Assembly: GCF_047528295.1 (NCBI RefSeq)
Contig: NZ_CP180001.1
Coordinates: 1,116,001 to 1,180,000 of the forward strand
DNA: 64,000 nt
Origin: Peptacetobacter sp900550335
GTDB lineage: Bacteria > Bacillota > Clostridia > Peptostreptococcales > Peptostreptococcaceae
Direction: 5' to 3'
Positions 51,495-60,545 of this stretch are shown here, in pieces (position 1 is the first letter of the stretch; every line of letters begins with the position of its first letter). The notes below the pieces were generated by a model that was not told where the DNA came from, made no database searches, and saw only the letters and a list, made by a program, of their open reading frames with translations. A program made the position numbers and the translations under genes.

Positions 51495-52376
51495 ATGGCA
51501 ATAAGTATGACAGGCTTCGGAAGAGGCGAATATAGAGATGATAATTATTATTTTTTAGTAGAATGTAGAACAATAAATCACAAATACTCTGATATAAATA
51601 TAAGACTTCCTAGAAAAATAGCTTTTTTAGAGGATAAAGTTAGAAATTTAATAAAAGACTATGTAAAAAGAGGAAGAGCTGATGTATTTATAAAATTAGA
51701 ACTTACTGGAAGTGAAGATGTTAGTTTAAAATTTGATGAACAGCTAGCAGACCAGTACTACAATATACTAACTCGGATAAAAGATAGATACTCTATGGAT
51801 GATGATATATCTATAATGAACATCGCAAAATTCCCAGATGTTGTTAGAACAGAAGAAAAGGAAGATGATGAAGACCTTCTTTGGAATATGTTAGAACAGG
51901 CTGTTAAGGCTTCTATGGAAAAACTTACTGAAATGAGAACTATAGAAGGTAAAAAACTTGCAGAAGACATAAAAATGAGATGTGGACTACTTAGAGAATA
52001 CATAGATAGAATAGAAGAATATTCAGAAACAGTAGTTGTTGAATATAAAGAAAAATTAACTTCAAGAATTAAGGAATTTTTAGATAATCCTGAAATAATA
52101 GATGAAAATAGAATAGCTATGGAAGTGGCTATATATGCGGATAAGAGCAATATAACTGAAGAAATAGTTAGATTTAAGAGCCATATAGCTCAGCTTAAAA
52201 CAACAATAGAAAGAAATGATTCTATAGGTAGAAAAATAGACTTCTTAATTCAGGAAATGAATAGAGAAACTAATACTATAGGCTCAAAATCATCAGATTT
52301 AGAAATAACAAATACAGTTGTTGAAATTAAGAGCGAATTAGAAAAAATAAGAGAACAGATTCAGAATATAGAATAA
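51495..52376 (+). CDS. YicC/YloC-family endoribonuclease
   Basis: A 293-residue protein starting with AISMTGFGRGEY and ending in the conserved DFLIQEMNRETNTIGSKSSD and ELEKIREQIQNIE. The family has been reported as a metal-dependent endoribonuclease. It sits directly before gmk and rpoZ, as in most Firmicutes, though the small RemA/DUF370 gene often found between yicC and gmk is missing. AGAG is a modest ribosome site, and coupling to dapF (3-bp gap) is likely. Confidence 0.92.
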   Translation: MAISMTGFGRGEYRDDNYYFLVECRTINHKYSDINIRLPRKIAFLEDKVRNLIKDYVKRGRADVFIKLELTGSEDVSLKFDEQLADQYYNILTRIKDRYSMDDDISIMNIAKFPDVVRTEEKEDDEDLLWNMLEQAVKASMEKLTEMRTIEGKKLAEDIKMRCGLLREYIDRIEEYSETVVVEYKEKLTSRIKEFLDNPEIIDENRIAMEVAIYADKSNITEEIVRFKSHIAQLKTTIERNDSIGRKIDFLIQEMNRETNTIGSKSSDLEITNTVVEIKSELEKIREQIQNIE

Positions 52377-52427
52377 TTTGTAGAATTTATTCTGTATTAA
52401 AAATAAATTAAGCGGAGGATTTTGAAA

Positions 52428-53051
52428 ATGAATAGAAAAGGGATTCTAACTGTTGTTTCAGGACCTTCAGGTGCGGGAAAAGGTACAATATGTAAAGAGT
52501 TATTAAAAAATAACGAAAACATAAAGTTATCTGTATCTGCTACAACTAGAGCTCCTAGAGAAGGAGAACAGGAAGGCGTAAACTATTATTACAAAACACA
52601 CGAAGAATTTAAGAAAATGATAGAAGAAGGAGATCTTTTTGAATACGCTGAAAGATACGGCAACTTCTACGGAACTCCAAAAGCAGCTATAATGGAAAAT
52701 CTTGAAAAAGGTCAGGATGTACTTCTTGAAATAGAGATGATAGGTGCTTTAAATGTTAAAAAAATGTGCCCAGATTCAGTTCTTATATTCGTATTACCAC
52801 CATCTTTAGAAGAATTAAAGAAAAGATTAGTTGGTAGAGGAACTGAAACAGAAGAACAGATTGAAAAAAGATTCAGCATGGCGTATGAAGAGATACAGAC
52901 TCTAAAAGAATACGACTATTTCATAATAAATGAAGATGTTGAAACTGCAGCTAAGGACATAGAATCTATAATAGCAGCAGAAAAAAACAAAACAGAAAGA
53001 TACAAAGAAGCAATACTTAAAGAATTTGAGGAGGAATATAAAAAATGTTAA
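52428..53051 (+). CDS. gmk: Guanylate kinase
   Basis: A 207-residue kinase that phosphorylates GMP to GDP using ATP. The P-loop SGPSGAGKGT is at residues 13-22, SVSATTRAPREGEQEGVNYYY binds GMP, and the lid and C-terminus are typical. I chose the ATG at 52428 with GCGGAGGA upstream. An in-frame TTG two codons earlier is unlikely. The 3' end overlaps rpoZ by 7 bp. Confidence 0.95.
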   Translation: MNRKGILTVVSGPSGAGKGTICKELLKNNENIKLSVSATTRAPREGEQEGVNYYYKTHEEFKKMIEEGDLFEYAERYGNFYGTPKAAIMENLEKGQDVLLEIEMIGALNVKKMCPDSVLIFVLPPSLEELKKRLVGRGTETEEQIEKRFSMAYEEIQTLKEYDYFIINEDVETAAKDIESIIAAEKNKTERYKEAILKEFEEEYKKC

Positions 53052-53314
53052 AACCATCAATAAACGACGTATTAGAAAAAATAGACAACAGATACTACCT
53101 AGCTTGGACTGTAGCAAAAAGAGCTAGAGAATTAGTTGACGGAGCTGAACCTTATGTAGAAACAGCTAAAAAAGAAAAACCAGTTATAACTGCTACTAAA
53201 GAAGTTGCAGAAGGAAAAATAACTTACAGATTATTAACAGAAGAAGAAATAGCAACAAAAGAAAAATTACATCAGGAAGAACAGAACAGACAGATAGCTG
53301 AACAGCAGGAGTAA
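53045..53314 (+). CDS. rpoZ: RNA polymerase omega subunit
   Basis: An 89-residue protein. The N-terminus MLKPSINDVLEKIDNRYYLA, followed by WTVAKRARELVDGAEP, is the omega signature. It stabilises the beta' subunit. The gene overlaps the end of gmk, with the ribosome site GAGGAGG inside gmk, and coaBC follows 4 bp later. The C-terminus is Gln/Glu-rich. Confidence 0.93.
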   Translation: MLKPSINDVLEKIDNRYYLAWTVAKRARELVDGAEPYVETAKKEKPVITATKEVAEGKITYRLLTEEEIATKEKLHQEEQNRQIAEQQE

Positions 53315-53318
53315 TATT

Positions 53319-54518
53319 ATGGAAAAGAAAACAGTAGTAATCGGGGTTTGCGGTGGAATAGCTGCATATAAGGCTTGTGATATTGTTAGTAAGCTAAAAA
53401 AATTAGATGTAGAAGTACATGTAATAATGACAAAATCTGCATGTGAGTTTGTAGCTCCGATGACTTTCCAGACACTAAGCCAGAACTTTGCTATAACAGA
53501 TATGTTTGAAGAGCCAAAGACTTGGGATGTAGAGCATATATCTCTTGCAAAAAAAGCAGATACTTTCTTAATAGTACCCGCTACTGCAAATGTGATTGGA
53601 AAGATAGCTGGTGGAATAGCTGATGATATGCTAACTACTACAGTTATGGCTACAAAAGCACCAGTTATTATAGCACCTGCTATGAATACAAATATGTACG
53701 AAAATCCTATAGTTCAGGATAATATCGAAAAATTAAAGAGATATGGATACAAATTTGTAGAGCCAGCTTCAGGAAGACTTGCATGTGGAGATTTAGGTAA
53801 AGGAAAATTAGCCGATGTCGACGATATAGTACATGAGGTATATGTTTCTTTATTTGGAAGTGATGATTTAAAAGGTATGAAGATAACTGTTACAGCAGGT
53901 CCTACTGTTGAAGATATAGACCCTGTAAGATACTTAACTAATAGATCATCAGGAAAAATGGGATACTCAATAGCAAAAAGAGCGATTATGAGAGGTGCTG
54001 AGGTAACTCTTATATCAGGGCCTACAAGCTTAGATATACCTAGAGGAGTACATAAATTTGTTCAAACTTCATCTGCAGAAAGTCTTTATAATGCTGTAAA
54101 TGATAATTTTGAGGACTGCGATGTACTTATACAGAGTGCTGCAGTTGCAGACTATAAGCCTAAAAATTATTCAAAGAAAAAGGTCAAAAAGAAAGAAGGA
54201 GACCTTTCAATAGAGCTTGCTAGAACTAAGGATGTTGCCAAAGAAATGGGTAAAATCAAAGCAGATAAGGTTTTAGTAGGATTTGCAGCAGAAACAAATG
54301 ACTTACTTCAAAATGCTCAGAGAAAAATAGAATCTAAAAACTTAGATTTTATAGTAGCAAACGACTTAACTAAAGAAGGTGCTGGATTTAACACAGATAC
54401 TAACATAGTTAAAATAATAGATGCTGACGGAAATATGGAAGATTATCCAAAAATGAGTAAAGAAGATGTTGCAGATATTATACTTGATAAAGTAAAAGGA
54501 ATAATAGAAAATCAGTAA
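53319..54518 (+). CDS. coaBC: Bifunctional CoaBC (phosphopantothenoylcysteine synthetase/decarboxylase)
   Basis: A 399-residue enzyme for two steps of coenzyme A synthesis. The N-terminal flavin decarboxylase domain (CoaC) has VCGGIAAYKA, PATANVIGKIAGGIADDML, PAMNTNMYENP and the catalytic cysteine region GRLACGDLGKG. The C-terminal CTP-dependent synthetase domain (CoaB) begins near residue 188 with KITVTAGPTVEDIDPVRYLTN and has the AAVADYKP motif. A terminator follows. Confidence 0.95.
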   Translation: MEKKTVVIGVCGGIAAYKACDIVSKLKKLDVEVHVIMTKSACEFVAPMTFQTLSQNFAITDMFEEPKTWDVEHISLAKKADTFLIVPATANVIGKIAGGIADDMLTTTVMATKAPVIIAPAMNTNMYENPIVQDNIEKLKRYGYKFVEPASGRLACGDLGKGKLADVDDIVHEVYVSLFGSDDLKGMKITVTAGPTVEDIDPVRYLTNRSSGKMGYSIAKRAIMRGAEVTLISGPTSLDIPRGVHKFVQTSSAESLYNAVNDNFEDCDVLIQSAAVADYKPKNYSKKKVKKKEGDLSIELARTKDVAKEMGKIKADKVLVGFAAETNDLLQNAQRKIESKNLDFIVANDLTKEGAGFNTDTNIVKIIDADGNMEDYPKMSKEDVADIILDKVKGIIENQ

Positions 54519-54552
54519 TATCGAGAGAAAATTATTAAAAATAAAATCAATA

Positions 54553-54584
54553 AAAAATAGAGGGGTAACTCCTCTATTTTTTTA
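54553..54584 (+). terminator. Terminator after coaBC
   Basis: The stem AAATAGAGG / CCTCTATTT with a GGTAACT loop and seven T residues, between coaBC and priA. Confidence 0.85.
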
Positions 54585-54616
54585 CATATATTTTAGAAAA
54601 AGGAGGGATGGAGTAA

Positions 54617-57109
54617 ATGTATGCAGAGGTTATAGTCAGAAGTAATACAGTTTATACGGATAATCTCTTCACTTATAAAATCCCAGAATTTCTAGAGGAT
54701 GTCCTAAGAATAGGACATAGAGTTTTAGTTCCTTTTGGAAAGGGTAATAAACCTATAGAGGCTTTTGTCTTTAAGATTAAGAATAATTTTGGAGATGAAA
54801 AAGGTTTAGAGGAAGAGAATTCAGATAAAAAATTTAAAATTAAGGAAATAGTAGATATTTTAGATGAAGAGCCTTTGTTTTTACCTGAGCAACTTGAGCT
54901 AGTTCATTGGATGAAGAATAGATATATTTGCACATATATGGAATGTATAAATATGATTTATCCAAAGGGACTTAAGTTAAAAAATTACAAGGTTGCAGTT
55001 TTAAAAAATGATTATTTAGAAAAAATGGATTCTCTATCTGATGATGAGAAAAAAGTTGCAATAAAAATTTCGGAAAATAAAGGAAAAATTAAGGTAGAAA
55101 AGCTAAAATACTTGGAAAATATAAATAATATACTACACAGAATGAAAAATAAAGGTGTTGTAGATATAAAATGGGAATATGCTAACACAAAAAATGAAAA
55201 GAATATTTGCTTTGTAAGTCTAAGATACGATGAAGATGATACAGAGGAGTATATTTCTGAGAATAAGATAAGAATAGGAAATAAACAGAGAGAAATTATA
55301 GAATTTCTTAAATTAAATGAGGAAGCTGAGATAAACGATATTGTCGATATTTTAAAGGTTTCTAAGCAAAGTATAAATTCATTGAAAGATAGAGGTTTAC
55401 TCGATTTTACAATGAAAGCTTATTATAGAAAGCCTGAATCGAGATATAGTGCTGAATCAAAGAAAATAGAATTAAATGAGCAACAGAGAGAAGTTGCTGA
55501 GGTTGTAAAAAATGAGATGTTTGACGAAGATAAAAAGCCTTACATACTTCATGGGATAACAGGAAGTGGGAAAACAGAGGTGTATATGGATATAGTTGAA
55601 TATGCACTTTCTCAAGGCCTAGATAGTATAATCCTTGTTCCAGAGATTTCTCTTACACCTCAAACTGTTGCTAGAATAAAGAATAGATTTGGCGATATAG
55701 TAGGAGTTTTCCACAGTCAATTATCTGAAGGAGAAAAATACGATGTTTTTAGGGCAGTCAAAAAAGGCGAGATAAGAATACTTATTGGAGCAAGGTCTGC
55801 ACTATTTGCACCATTTAGGAGCTTGGGAGTTGTTATAATAGACGAATTCCACGAATCTGCTTATAAGTCAGAGATGAATCCTAAGTTTAGTGCACTTGAG
55901 GTTGCAAGATACATGTCATTCAAAAATAATGTAACCTTGGTAATGGGATCAGCTACACCTTCAGTTGAGGAATACTATAAAGCAAAAAATGGAGAATATG
56001 AACTATTAAAGATAGATAAAAGGGCAAATTCTAAGCCATTGCCTAAGATAGAGGTTGTAGATATGAAGGCCGAGCTAGGAATGGGAAATAAGAGTATATT
56101 TAGCTCGACTTTGATAGAAAAAATAAAGAAAAATACTTTAGAAAAAAATCAGACGATTTTATTCTTAAATAGAAGAGGATATGCAAACTTTGTGTCTTGC
56201 AGAAGTTGTGGATATGTTATGAAATGTGAAAACTGCGATATTTCTCTTACATACCACAAAAGAAGCAATACAGCTAGATGTCACTACTGTGGATACGAAA
56301 AACAGGTACCTAGTGAATGCCCAGAATGTGGTAGCAACTATTTAAGACCTTTTGGAACAGGAACTCAGAGGATAGAAGAAGAGCTAAAACATCTGATTCC
56401 AGAAATTAAGGTGCTTAGAATGGATAAGGATACTACTGCAAGAAAAGGTGCGACAGAGGAAATTTTAGAGAAATTTAGAAATAAAGAGGCAGATGTTTTA
56501 ATAGGCACTCAGATGATTTCTAAGGGGCTAGATTTTTCTGATGTTACATTAGTAGGAATAATTTCGGCGGATATGATGTTAAACTTCCCTGATTTTAAAA
56601 GCTTTGAAACAACCTTCCAGTTAATTACTCAGGTTGCGGGAAGAGCAGGAAGAGCAGATAAAGAAGGAGAAGTTGTGCTTCAGACTTATAATACAGACCA
56701 TTATGCGATAAAATGTGCGATGGAGTATGATTTTGAAAAATTTTATGAAAATGAAATTAAAATCAGAGAGACGTTTGAATACCCTCCATTTAATAATATG
56801 ATAAGTGTTGTTATAAGTGGAGAAAATGAAAAACTGGTAGAGAAAAATGCATACTCGATGTATAATTCTTTAAGATATTTATTTAAAGGAAGAGGTGTAG
56901 AGGATTTAAGCTTTATATTAGGGCCAAATCCATGTGCTATTTCTAGAATAAATAAAAATTACAGATGGCAGATATTATTTAAGGATGATGGTGTTGAAAT
57001 TAATCTTTTAAAGGGTATAATTAAATATGTATGTATAACAAAAAGAGATGTTGTATTTGATAAGGGAATAAATATTTCAATATCGGTAAATCCAAATAGC
57101 GTACTTTAA
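54617..57109 (+). CDS. priA: Primosomal protein N' (PriA helicase)
   Basis: An 830-residue replication-restart helicase. The N-terminal DNA-binding domain starts YAEVIVRSNTVYTDNLFTY. The helicase Walker A is GITGSGKTEVY and the DExH box reads IIDEFHESAYK, where most PriA proteins have DEEH. The zinc-binding region has four CxxC pairs (CRSCGYVMKCENC ... CHYCGY ... CPECGS). GAGIRGAGR-type motif VI is AGRAGRADKEG. It restarts stalled forks. CAA codons are more frequent here than in adjacent genes. AGGAGG lies before the ATG. Confidence 0.95.
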   Translation: MYAEVIVRSNTVYTDNLFTYKIPEFLEDVLRIGHRVLVPFGKGNKPIEAFVFKIKNNFGDEKGLEEENSDKKFKIKEIVDILDEEPLFLPEQLELVHWMKNRYICTYMECINMIYPKGLKLKNYKVAVLKNDYLEKMDSLSDDEKKVAIKISENKGKIKVEKLKYLENINNILHRMKNKGVVDIKWEYANTKNEKNICFVSLRYDEDDTEEYISENKIRIGNKQREIIEFLKLNEEAEINDIVDILKVSKQSINSLKDRGLLDFTMKAYYRKPESRYSAESKKIELNEQQREVAEVVKNEMFDEDKKPYILHGITGSGKTEVYMDIVEYALSQGLDSIILVPEISLTPQTVARIKNRFGDIVGVFHSQLSEGEKYDVFRAVKKGEIRILIGARSALFAPFRSLGVVIIDEFHESAYKSEMNPKFSALEVARYMSFKNNVTLVMGSATPSVEEYYKAKNGEYELLKIDKRANSKPLPKIEVVDMKAELGMGNKSIFSSTLIEKIKKNTLEKNQTILFLNRRGYANFVSCRSCGYVMKCENCDISLTYHKRSNTARCHYCGYEKQVPSECPECGSNYLRPFGTGTQRIEEELKHLIPEIKVLRMDKDTTARKGATEEILEKFRNKEADVLIGTQMISKGLDFSDVTLVGIISADMMLNFPDFKSFETTFQLITQVAGRAGRADKEGEVVLQTYNTDHYAIKCAMEYDFEKFYENEIKIRETFEYPPFNNMISVVISGENEKLVEKNAYSMYNSLRYLFKGRGVEDLSFILGPNPCAISRINKNYRWQILFKDDGVEINLLKGIIKYVCITKRDVVFDKGINISISVNPNSVL

Positions 57110-57179
57110 AATATGAAAATAAAAAATAAAACTTATTATTAAAAAGAACAGTTAAAACGGTTATTAGGAGGAATAAAAA

Positions 57180-57620
57180 ATGGCTTTAAGAAGAGTTACA
57201 AAAATGGGAGAACCAGTATTAAGAAAAAAATGTAAACCAGTTACAAAATTCGATGAAAAATTAGGACAGTTATTAGATGATATGGCTGACACTATGTACG
57301 AAGCAGATGGTGTAGGACTTGCAGCACCTCAGGTTGGTATGTTAAAAAGAGCGGTTGTTATAGATATAGGTGAAGGAATTATAGAATTAATAAATCCAGA
57401 AATAATAGAAGCATCTGGAAAACAGACTGATATAGAAGGATGCCTAAGTGTAGACAATATAAATGAACCTGTTACTAGACCATACTTTGTAAAGGTTAAA
57501 GCTCAGGACAGATACGGAAAAGAATTTGAATTAGCAGGAGAAGAATTACTTGCAAGAGCTTTCTGCCATGAATTAGACCACTTAGATGGAATATTATTTG
57601 TTGATAGAGTAGAAAAATAA
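57180..57620 (+). CDS. def: Peptide deformylase
   Basis: A 146-residue metalloenzyme that removes the formyl group from nascent proteins. Motif I is GVGLAAPQVG, motif II EGCLSV (metal-binding cysteine) and motif III FCHELDHLDG (HExxH). The length is short but normal for the clostridial type. AGGAGG precedes the ATG. fmt follows 128 bp later, as is common. Confidence 0.95.
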   Translation: MALRRVTKMGEPVLRKKCKPVTKFDEKLGQLLDDMADTMYEADGVGLAAPQVGMLKRAVVIDIGEGIIELINPEIIEASGKQTDIEGCLSVDNINEPVTRPYFVKVKAQDRYGKEFELAGEELLARAFCHELDHLDGILFVDRVEK

Positions 57621-57748
57621 TTGGTTTATTAAATAAAATTGATTTATCTAATAAATATGATAAAGAGTATAAATTGAATACAGTACAAATAATATAGATC
57701 AAATATAGTATAAAGAAATAGCAAATTAAGAAAGTAGGATGAATGTAG

Positions 57749-58678
57749 ATGAAAGTTGTATTTATGGGTACTCCAGATATAGCTGTTCCATGCTTACAGA
57801 AATTAATAGATGAAAAGCATGAGATACTAGCTGTAGTTACTCAGCCTGATAAACCAAAAGGCAGAGGTAAAAAATTGGCAATGCCACCAGTAAAAGAACT
57901 AGCTGTTGAACACGATATACCAGTATATCAGCCAGTTAGAGCTAGAGATGAAGAATTTGTTCAGACTATAAAAGAAATAAATCCAGATTTAATAGTAGTT
58001 GTAGCATTTGGACAGATACTTCCAAAAGAAATATTAGAAATACCAAAATTCGGATGCGTAAACGTACATGTATCTTTACTTCCAAAATACAGAGGAGCAG
58101 CACCTATAAACTGGGTAATAATAAACGGTGAAGAAAAAACAGGTGTTACTACAATGTACATGGATGAAGGACTAGACACAGGTGATATGATACTAACAAG
58201 AGAATTTAAGTTAGATGATCAGATAACAGCTGGTGAACTTCACGATATAATGATGGTTGAAGGAGCAGAGGTATTAAAGGAAACTGTTGATTTAATAGCA
58301 GAAGGAAAAGCTCCAAGAATTCAGCAGAATCATGAGGAATTTACTTATGCACCTACAATGGATAAAGAGCTAGGGCATATAGATTTTAGCAAAACTTCAA
58401 GAGAAATACATAACCTAGTTAGAGGAGTTAATCCTTGGCCAAGTGCTTATGCTATATACAATGAAGGAAAAATGAAAGTTTGGAAAACAGAAGTATTAAA
58501 CGAAACTAGCAATAAAGAACCTGGTACTATACTAGGTACAGATAAAATGGGGATAAAAGTAAGTACAGGAGATGGCGTAATTTTAATAAAAGAAATGCAG
58601 ATGCCAAATAAAAAGAGAATGCCTGTATCAGAATATATAAAAGGTAACAGTGTAGAAACTGGAGCTGTTCTTTCATAG
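57749..58678 (+). CDS. fmt: Methionyl-tRNA formyltransferase
   Basis: A 309-residue enzyme that formylates initiator Met-tRNA with 10-formyl-THF. The N-terminus KVVFMGTPDIAVPCL, the formyl-binding HVSLLPKYRGAAPINW and DTGDMI are the family signatures. The C-terminal tRNA-binding domain (NPWPSAYAIYNEGKMKVWK) is complete. The DUF116 gene starts 8 bp after its stop. Confidence 0.95.
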   Translation: MKVVFMGTPDIAVPCLQKLIDEKHEILAVVTQPDKPKGRGKKLAMPPVKELAVEHDIPVYQPVRARDEEFVQTIKEINPDLIVVVAFGQILPKEILEIPKFGCVNVHVSLLPKYRGAAPINWVIINGEEKTGVTTMYMDEGLDTGDMILTREFKLDDQITAGELHDIMMVEGAEVLKETVDLIAEGKAPRIQQNHEEFTYAPTMDKELGHIDFSKTSREIHNLVRGVNPWPSAYAIYNEGKMKVWKTEVLNETSNKEPGTILGTDKMGIKVSTGDGVILIKEMQMPNKKRMPVSEYIKGNSVETGAVLS

Positions 58679-58686
58679 GTGATATT

Positions 58687-59421
58687 ATGTCAGATATGAA
58701 GAAATATTCAATAAGTATAGCTATTTTATTTTCTGTGCTACTGGCAATTACTTTGATAGGTGATTTTTTAGTAGCTGGAACACCTAGTTTAATAATATAC
58801 ATAAGTATAGCTCTTATTTCTATAATTGCGATTATATTCTTATTTTCTGCAATTATAACTAAAAAAGTTTTAGATGATAAAAAAGTAAGCCCTAGTCTAA
58901 TGAAGATAAATTATAGAATTGTAAAGACATTATATCCTATAATTGTAGTGATTTCAGAGCTTGCAGGTATGTCTAAGAGTGGAATTAGAAGAGTTTTTAT
59001 TAAATTAAATAATAGCTATGTTAGAACTAAAAAATATTCTTTAAAGGGTAAGGATATACTAGTGTTATTACCTCATTGCCTACAGCAGCATACATGTAAA
59101 TTTAGAGTTACCTCTACAATTGAAAACTGTGCTAGATGTGGACTATGCAATATAGCAGATCTTGCAAAATTGGGAGATGATGAAGATGTGCATGTATTTA
59201 TAGCTACAGGTGGGACTTTAGCAAGAAAGGTTATAATAGAAAATAGACCTAAAGCAGTAATTGCAGTTGCTTGCGAGAGAGATTTAACTGAGGGAATAAT
59301 AGATGTCAAGGGAATTCCAGTACTTGGTGTATATAATGAAAGACCTAATGGACCTTGCTTTGACACTAGGGTAAATATGGATATGGTAAGAGAAGCTGTA
59401 TTGTTTTTTAAAGGAAAATAG
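58687..59421 (+). CDS. DUF116-family membrane protein with cysteine clusters
   Basis: A 244-residue protein with two N-terminal membrane helices (about residues 8-58) and a cytoplasmic domain characteristic of DUF116. It contains LPHCLQQHTCKFRV, CARCGLCNIADL and AVACERDL, so up to six cysteines could bind a metal or iron-sulfur cluster. The function is unknown. The gene lies between fmt and the zinc metallopeptidase, as in other clostridia. The ribosome site is weak (AGGTGAT). Confidence 0.88.
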   Translation: MSDMKKYSISIAILFSVLLAITLIGDFLVAGTPSLIIYISIALISIIAIIFLFSAIITKKVLDDKKVSPSLMKINYRIVKTLYPIIVVISELAGMSKSGIRRVFIKLNNSYVRTKKYSLKGKDILVLLPHCLQQHTCKFRVTSTIENCARCGLCNIADLAKLGDDEDVHVFIATGGTLARKVIIENRPKAVIAVACERDLTEGIIDVKGIPVLGVYNERPNGPCFDTRVNMDMVREAVLFFKGK

Positions 59422-59436
59422 GACGGTGATTTTAAA

Positions 59437-60144
59437 ATGATGCCATATTATGGAATGGGTATGTTTTACGACCCAACAATGATGATTTTAATACCTGCGA
59501 TACTATTTACAATGTACGCACAGTTTAAAGTATCATCAACTACAAATAGATTTTTTAGAATAAAATCTCGTAGCGGATATAATGGACAAGAAACTGCTGA
59601 GAGAATTTTAGCAGCAAATGGAATAAGAGATGTTAGAGTAGTTCCAATAAGAGGGACTTTAACTGACCATTACGATCCAAGAAAAAAAGTACTTAGATTA
59701 TCAGAAGAAGTGTACTACGGAACATCTATAACTTCTGTTGCTGTTGCAGCACATGAATGTGGACATGCACTACAGCACGCTTATGGATATAAGCCTCTAG
59801 AAATAAGAGGGGCAATAGTTCCTGTTGTAAACTTTGCTTCTAGTTTATCTTGGATACTTATATTTGTAGGTTTATTCTTCTCTGGAAATAATACTATGCT
59901 ACAGCTTGGGATATTGATGTTCTCTGCAACAGTAATCTTCCAGTTAGTAACACTTCCTGTTGAATTTAATGCTTCAAAAAGAGCATTATTCCAGTTACAG
60001 GATTTAGGTATTGTCGATAGTGGAGAAGCAAGAGATAGTAGAAAAGTATTATCTGCAGCTGCGATGACTTATGTTGCTGCGGCATTAACTGCAATACTAC
60101 AACTTGCAAGACTATTACTAATAGCAAACAATAGAGATGATTAA
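59437..60144 (+). CDS. YugP-type membrane zinc metallopeptidase
   Basis: A 235-residue membrane protein. The zinc motif HECGH (HExxH) lies in AVAAHECGHALQHAYGYKP, followed by membrane helices and the third-ligand region EFNASKRAL. Similar to Bacillus YugP, whose substrates are not known. GGACGGTGAT precedes the ATG. Its stop is close to the terminator and palindrome F6. Confidence 0.9.
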   Translation: MMPYYGMGMFYDPTMMILIPAILFTMYAQFKVSSTTNRFFRIKSRSGYNGQETAERILAANGIRDVRVVPIRGTLTDHYDPRKKVLRLSEEVYYGTSITSVAVAAHECGHALQHAYGYKPLEIRGAIVPVVNFASSLSWILIFVGLFFSGNNTMLQLGILMFSATVIFQLVTLPVEFNASKRALFQLQDLGIVDSGEARDSRKVLSAAAMTYVAAALTAILQLARLLLIANNRDD

Positions 60145-60350
60145 TAGGAGGGGCTGTCACAATATTTTGTGGCAGTCTTTTTTTCTGTCTTGAATAATTA
60201 TTTGAATTCCTCTCCAGGCTTCAATGCCCCGCAAAATTATATAAGACCTTAAATCTGTTGCGGGGCATTTCCAGATTGTCGAGTTCATTTCAAATAATTA
60301 TTCAAGACAAAAAGAACTGCCAACAAAATATAAGTGCCAGCTGAGCCTAA
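60141..60350 (+). repeat. Palindromic element F6 after the metallopeptidase gene
   Basis: The core halves are CTCCAGGCTTC at 60212-60222 and CCAGATTGTCG at 60271-60281. The inner stem is AATGCCCCGCA / TGCGGGGCATT (perfect). The outer arm TGTCTTGAATAATTATTTGAA pairs with TTCAAATAATTATTCAAGACA-type sequence (60290-60309). It then extends through the terminator CTGTCACAATATTTTGTGGCAG, mirrored as CTGCCAACAAAATATAAGTGCCAG near 60317-60340. Confidence 0.85.
60153..60184 (+). terminator. Terminator after the metallopeptidase gene
   Basis: The stem CTGTCACAA / TTGTGGCAG is followed by a T-run, 9 bp after the stop. It is also the outer arm of element F6. Confidence 0.8.
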
Positions 60351-60530
60351 AGGAAAAAGATAGAAATATGTGTGTGGCACTTGCGGAATTGTCGATGCAA
60401 ATTAATTCGTGATTACCCGCCAAAAGTCAGATTGCAAAAAACTTGCAACAGCAATCATTTATCTTTTTTAAATATGGAATTCGGGGATAGAAAAATAAGT
60501 AAAAGGAACTGCCAACAAAATATATGTTTC
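60331..60530. repeat. Decayed copies of the palindromic element between F6 and R6
   Basis: AAGTGCCA (60332-60339) pairs with TGGCACTT (60375-60382) and is followed by GCGGAATTGTCGATGCAAATTAATTC. This resembles the right half of element F1 (CAGATTGTCGGTGCAAATAATTC), but the left half-core is missing. A second AACTGCCAACAAAATATATG (60510-60529) repeats the mirrored terminator found at 60314. Confidence 0.5.
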
Positions 60531-60545
60531 GGCCAATTTAGGTTA

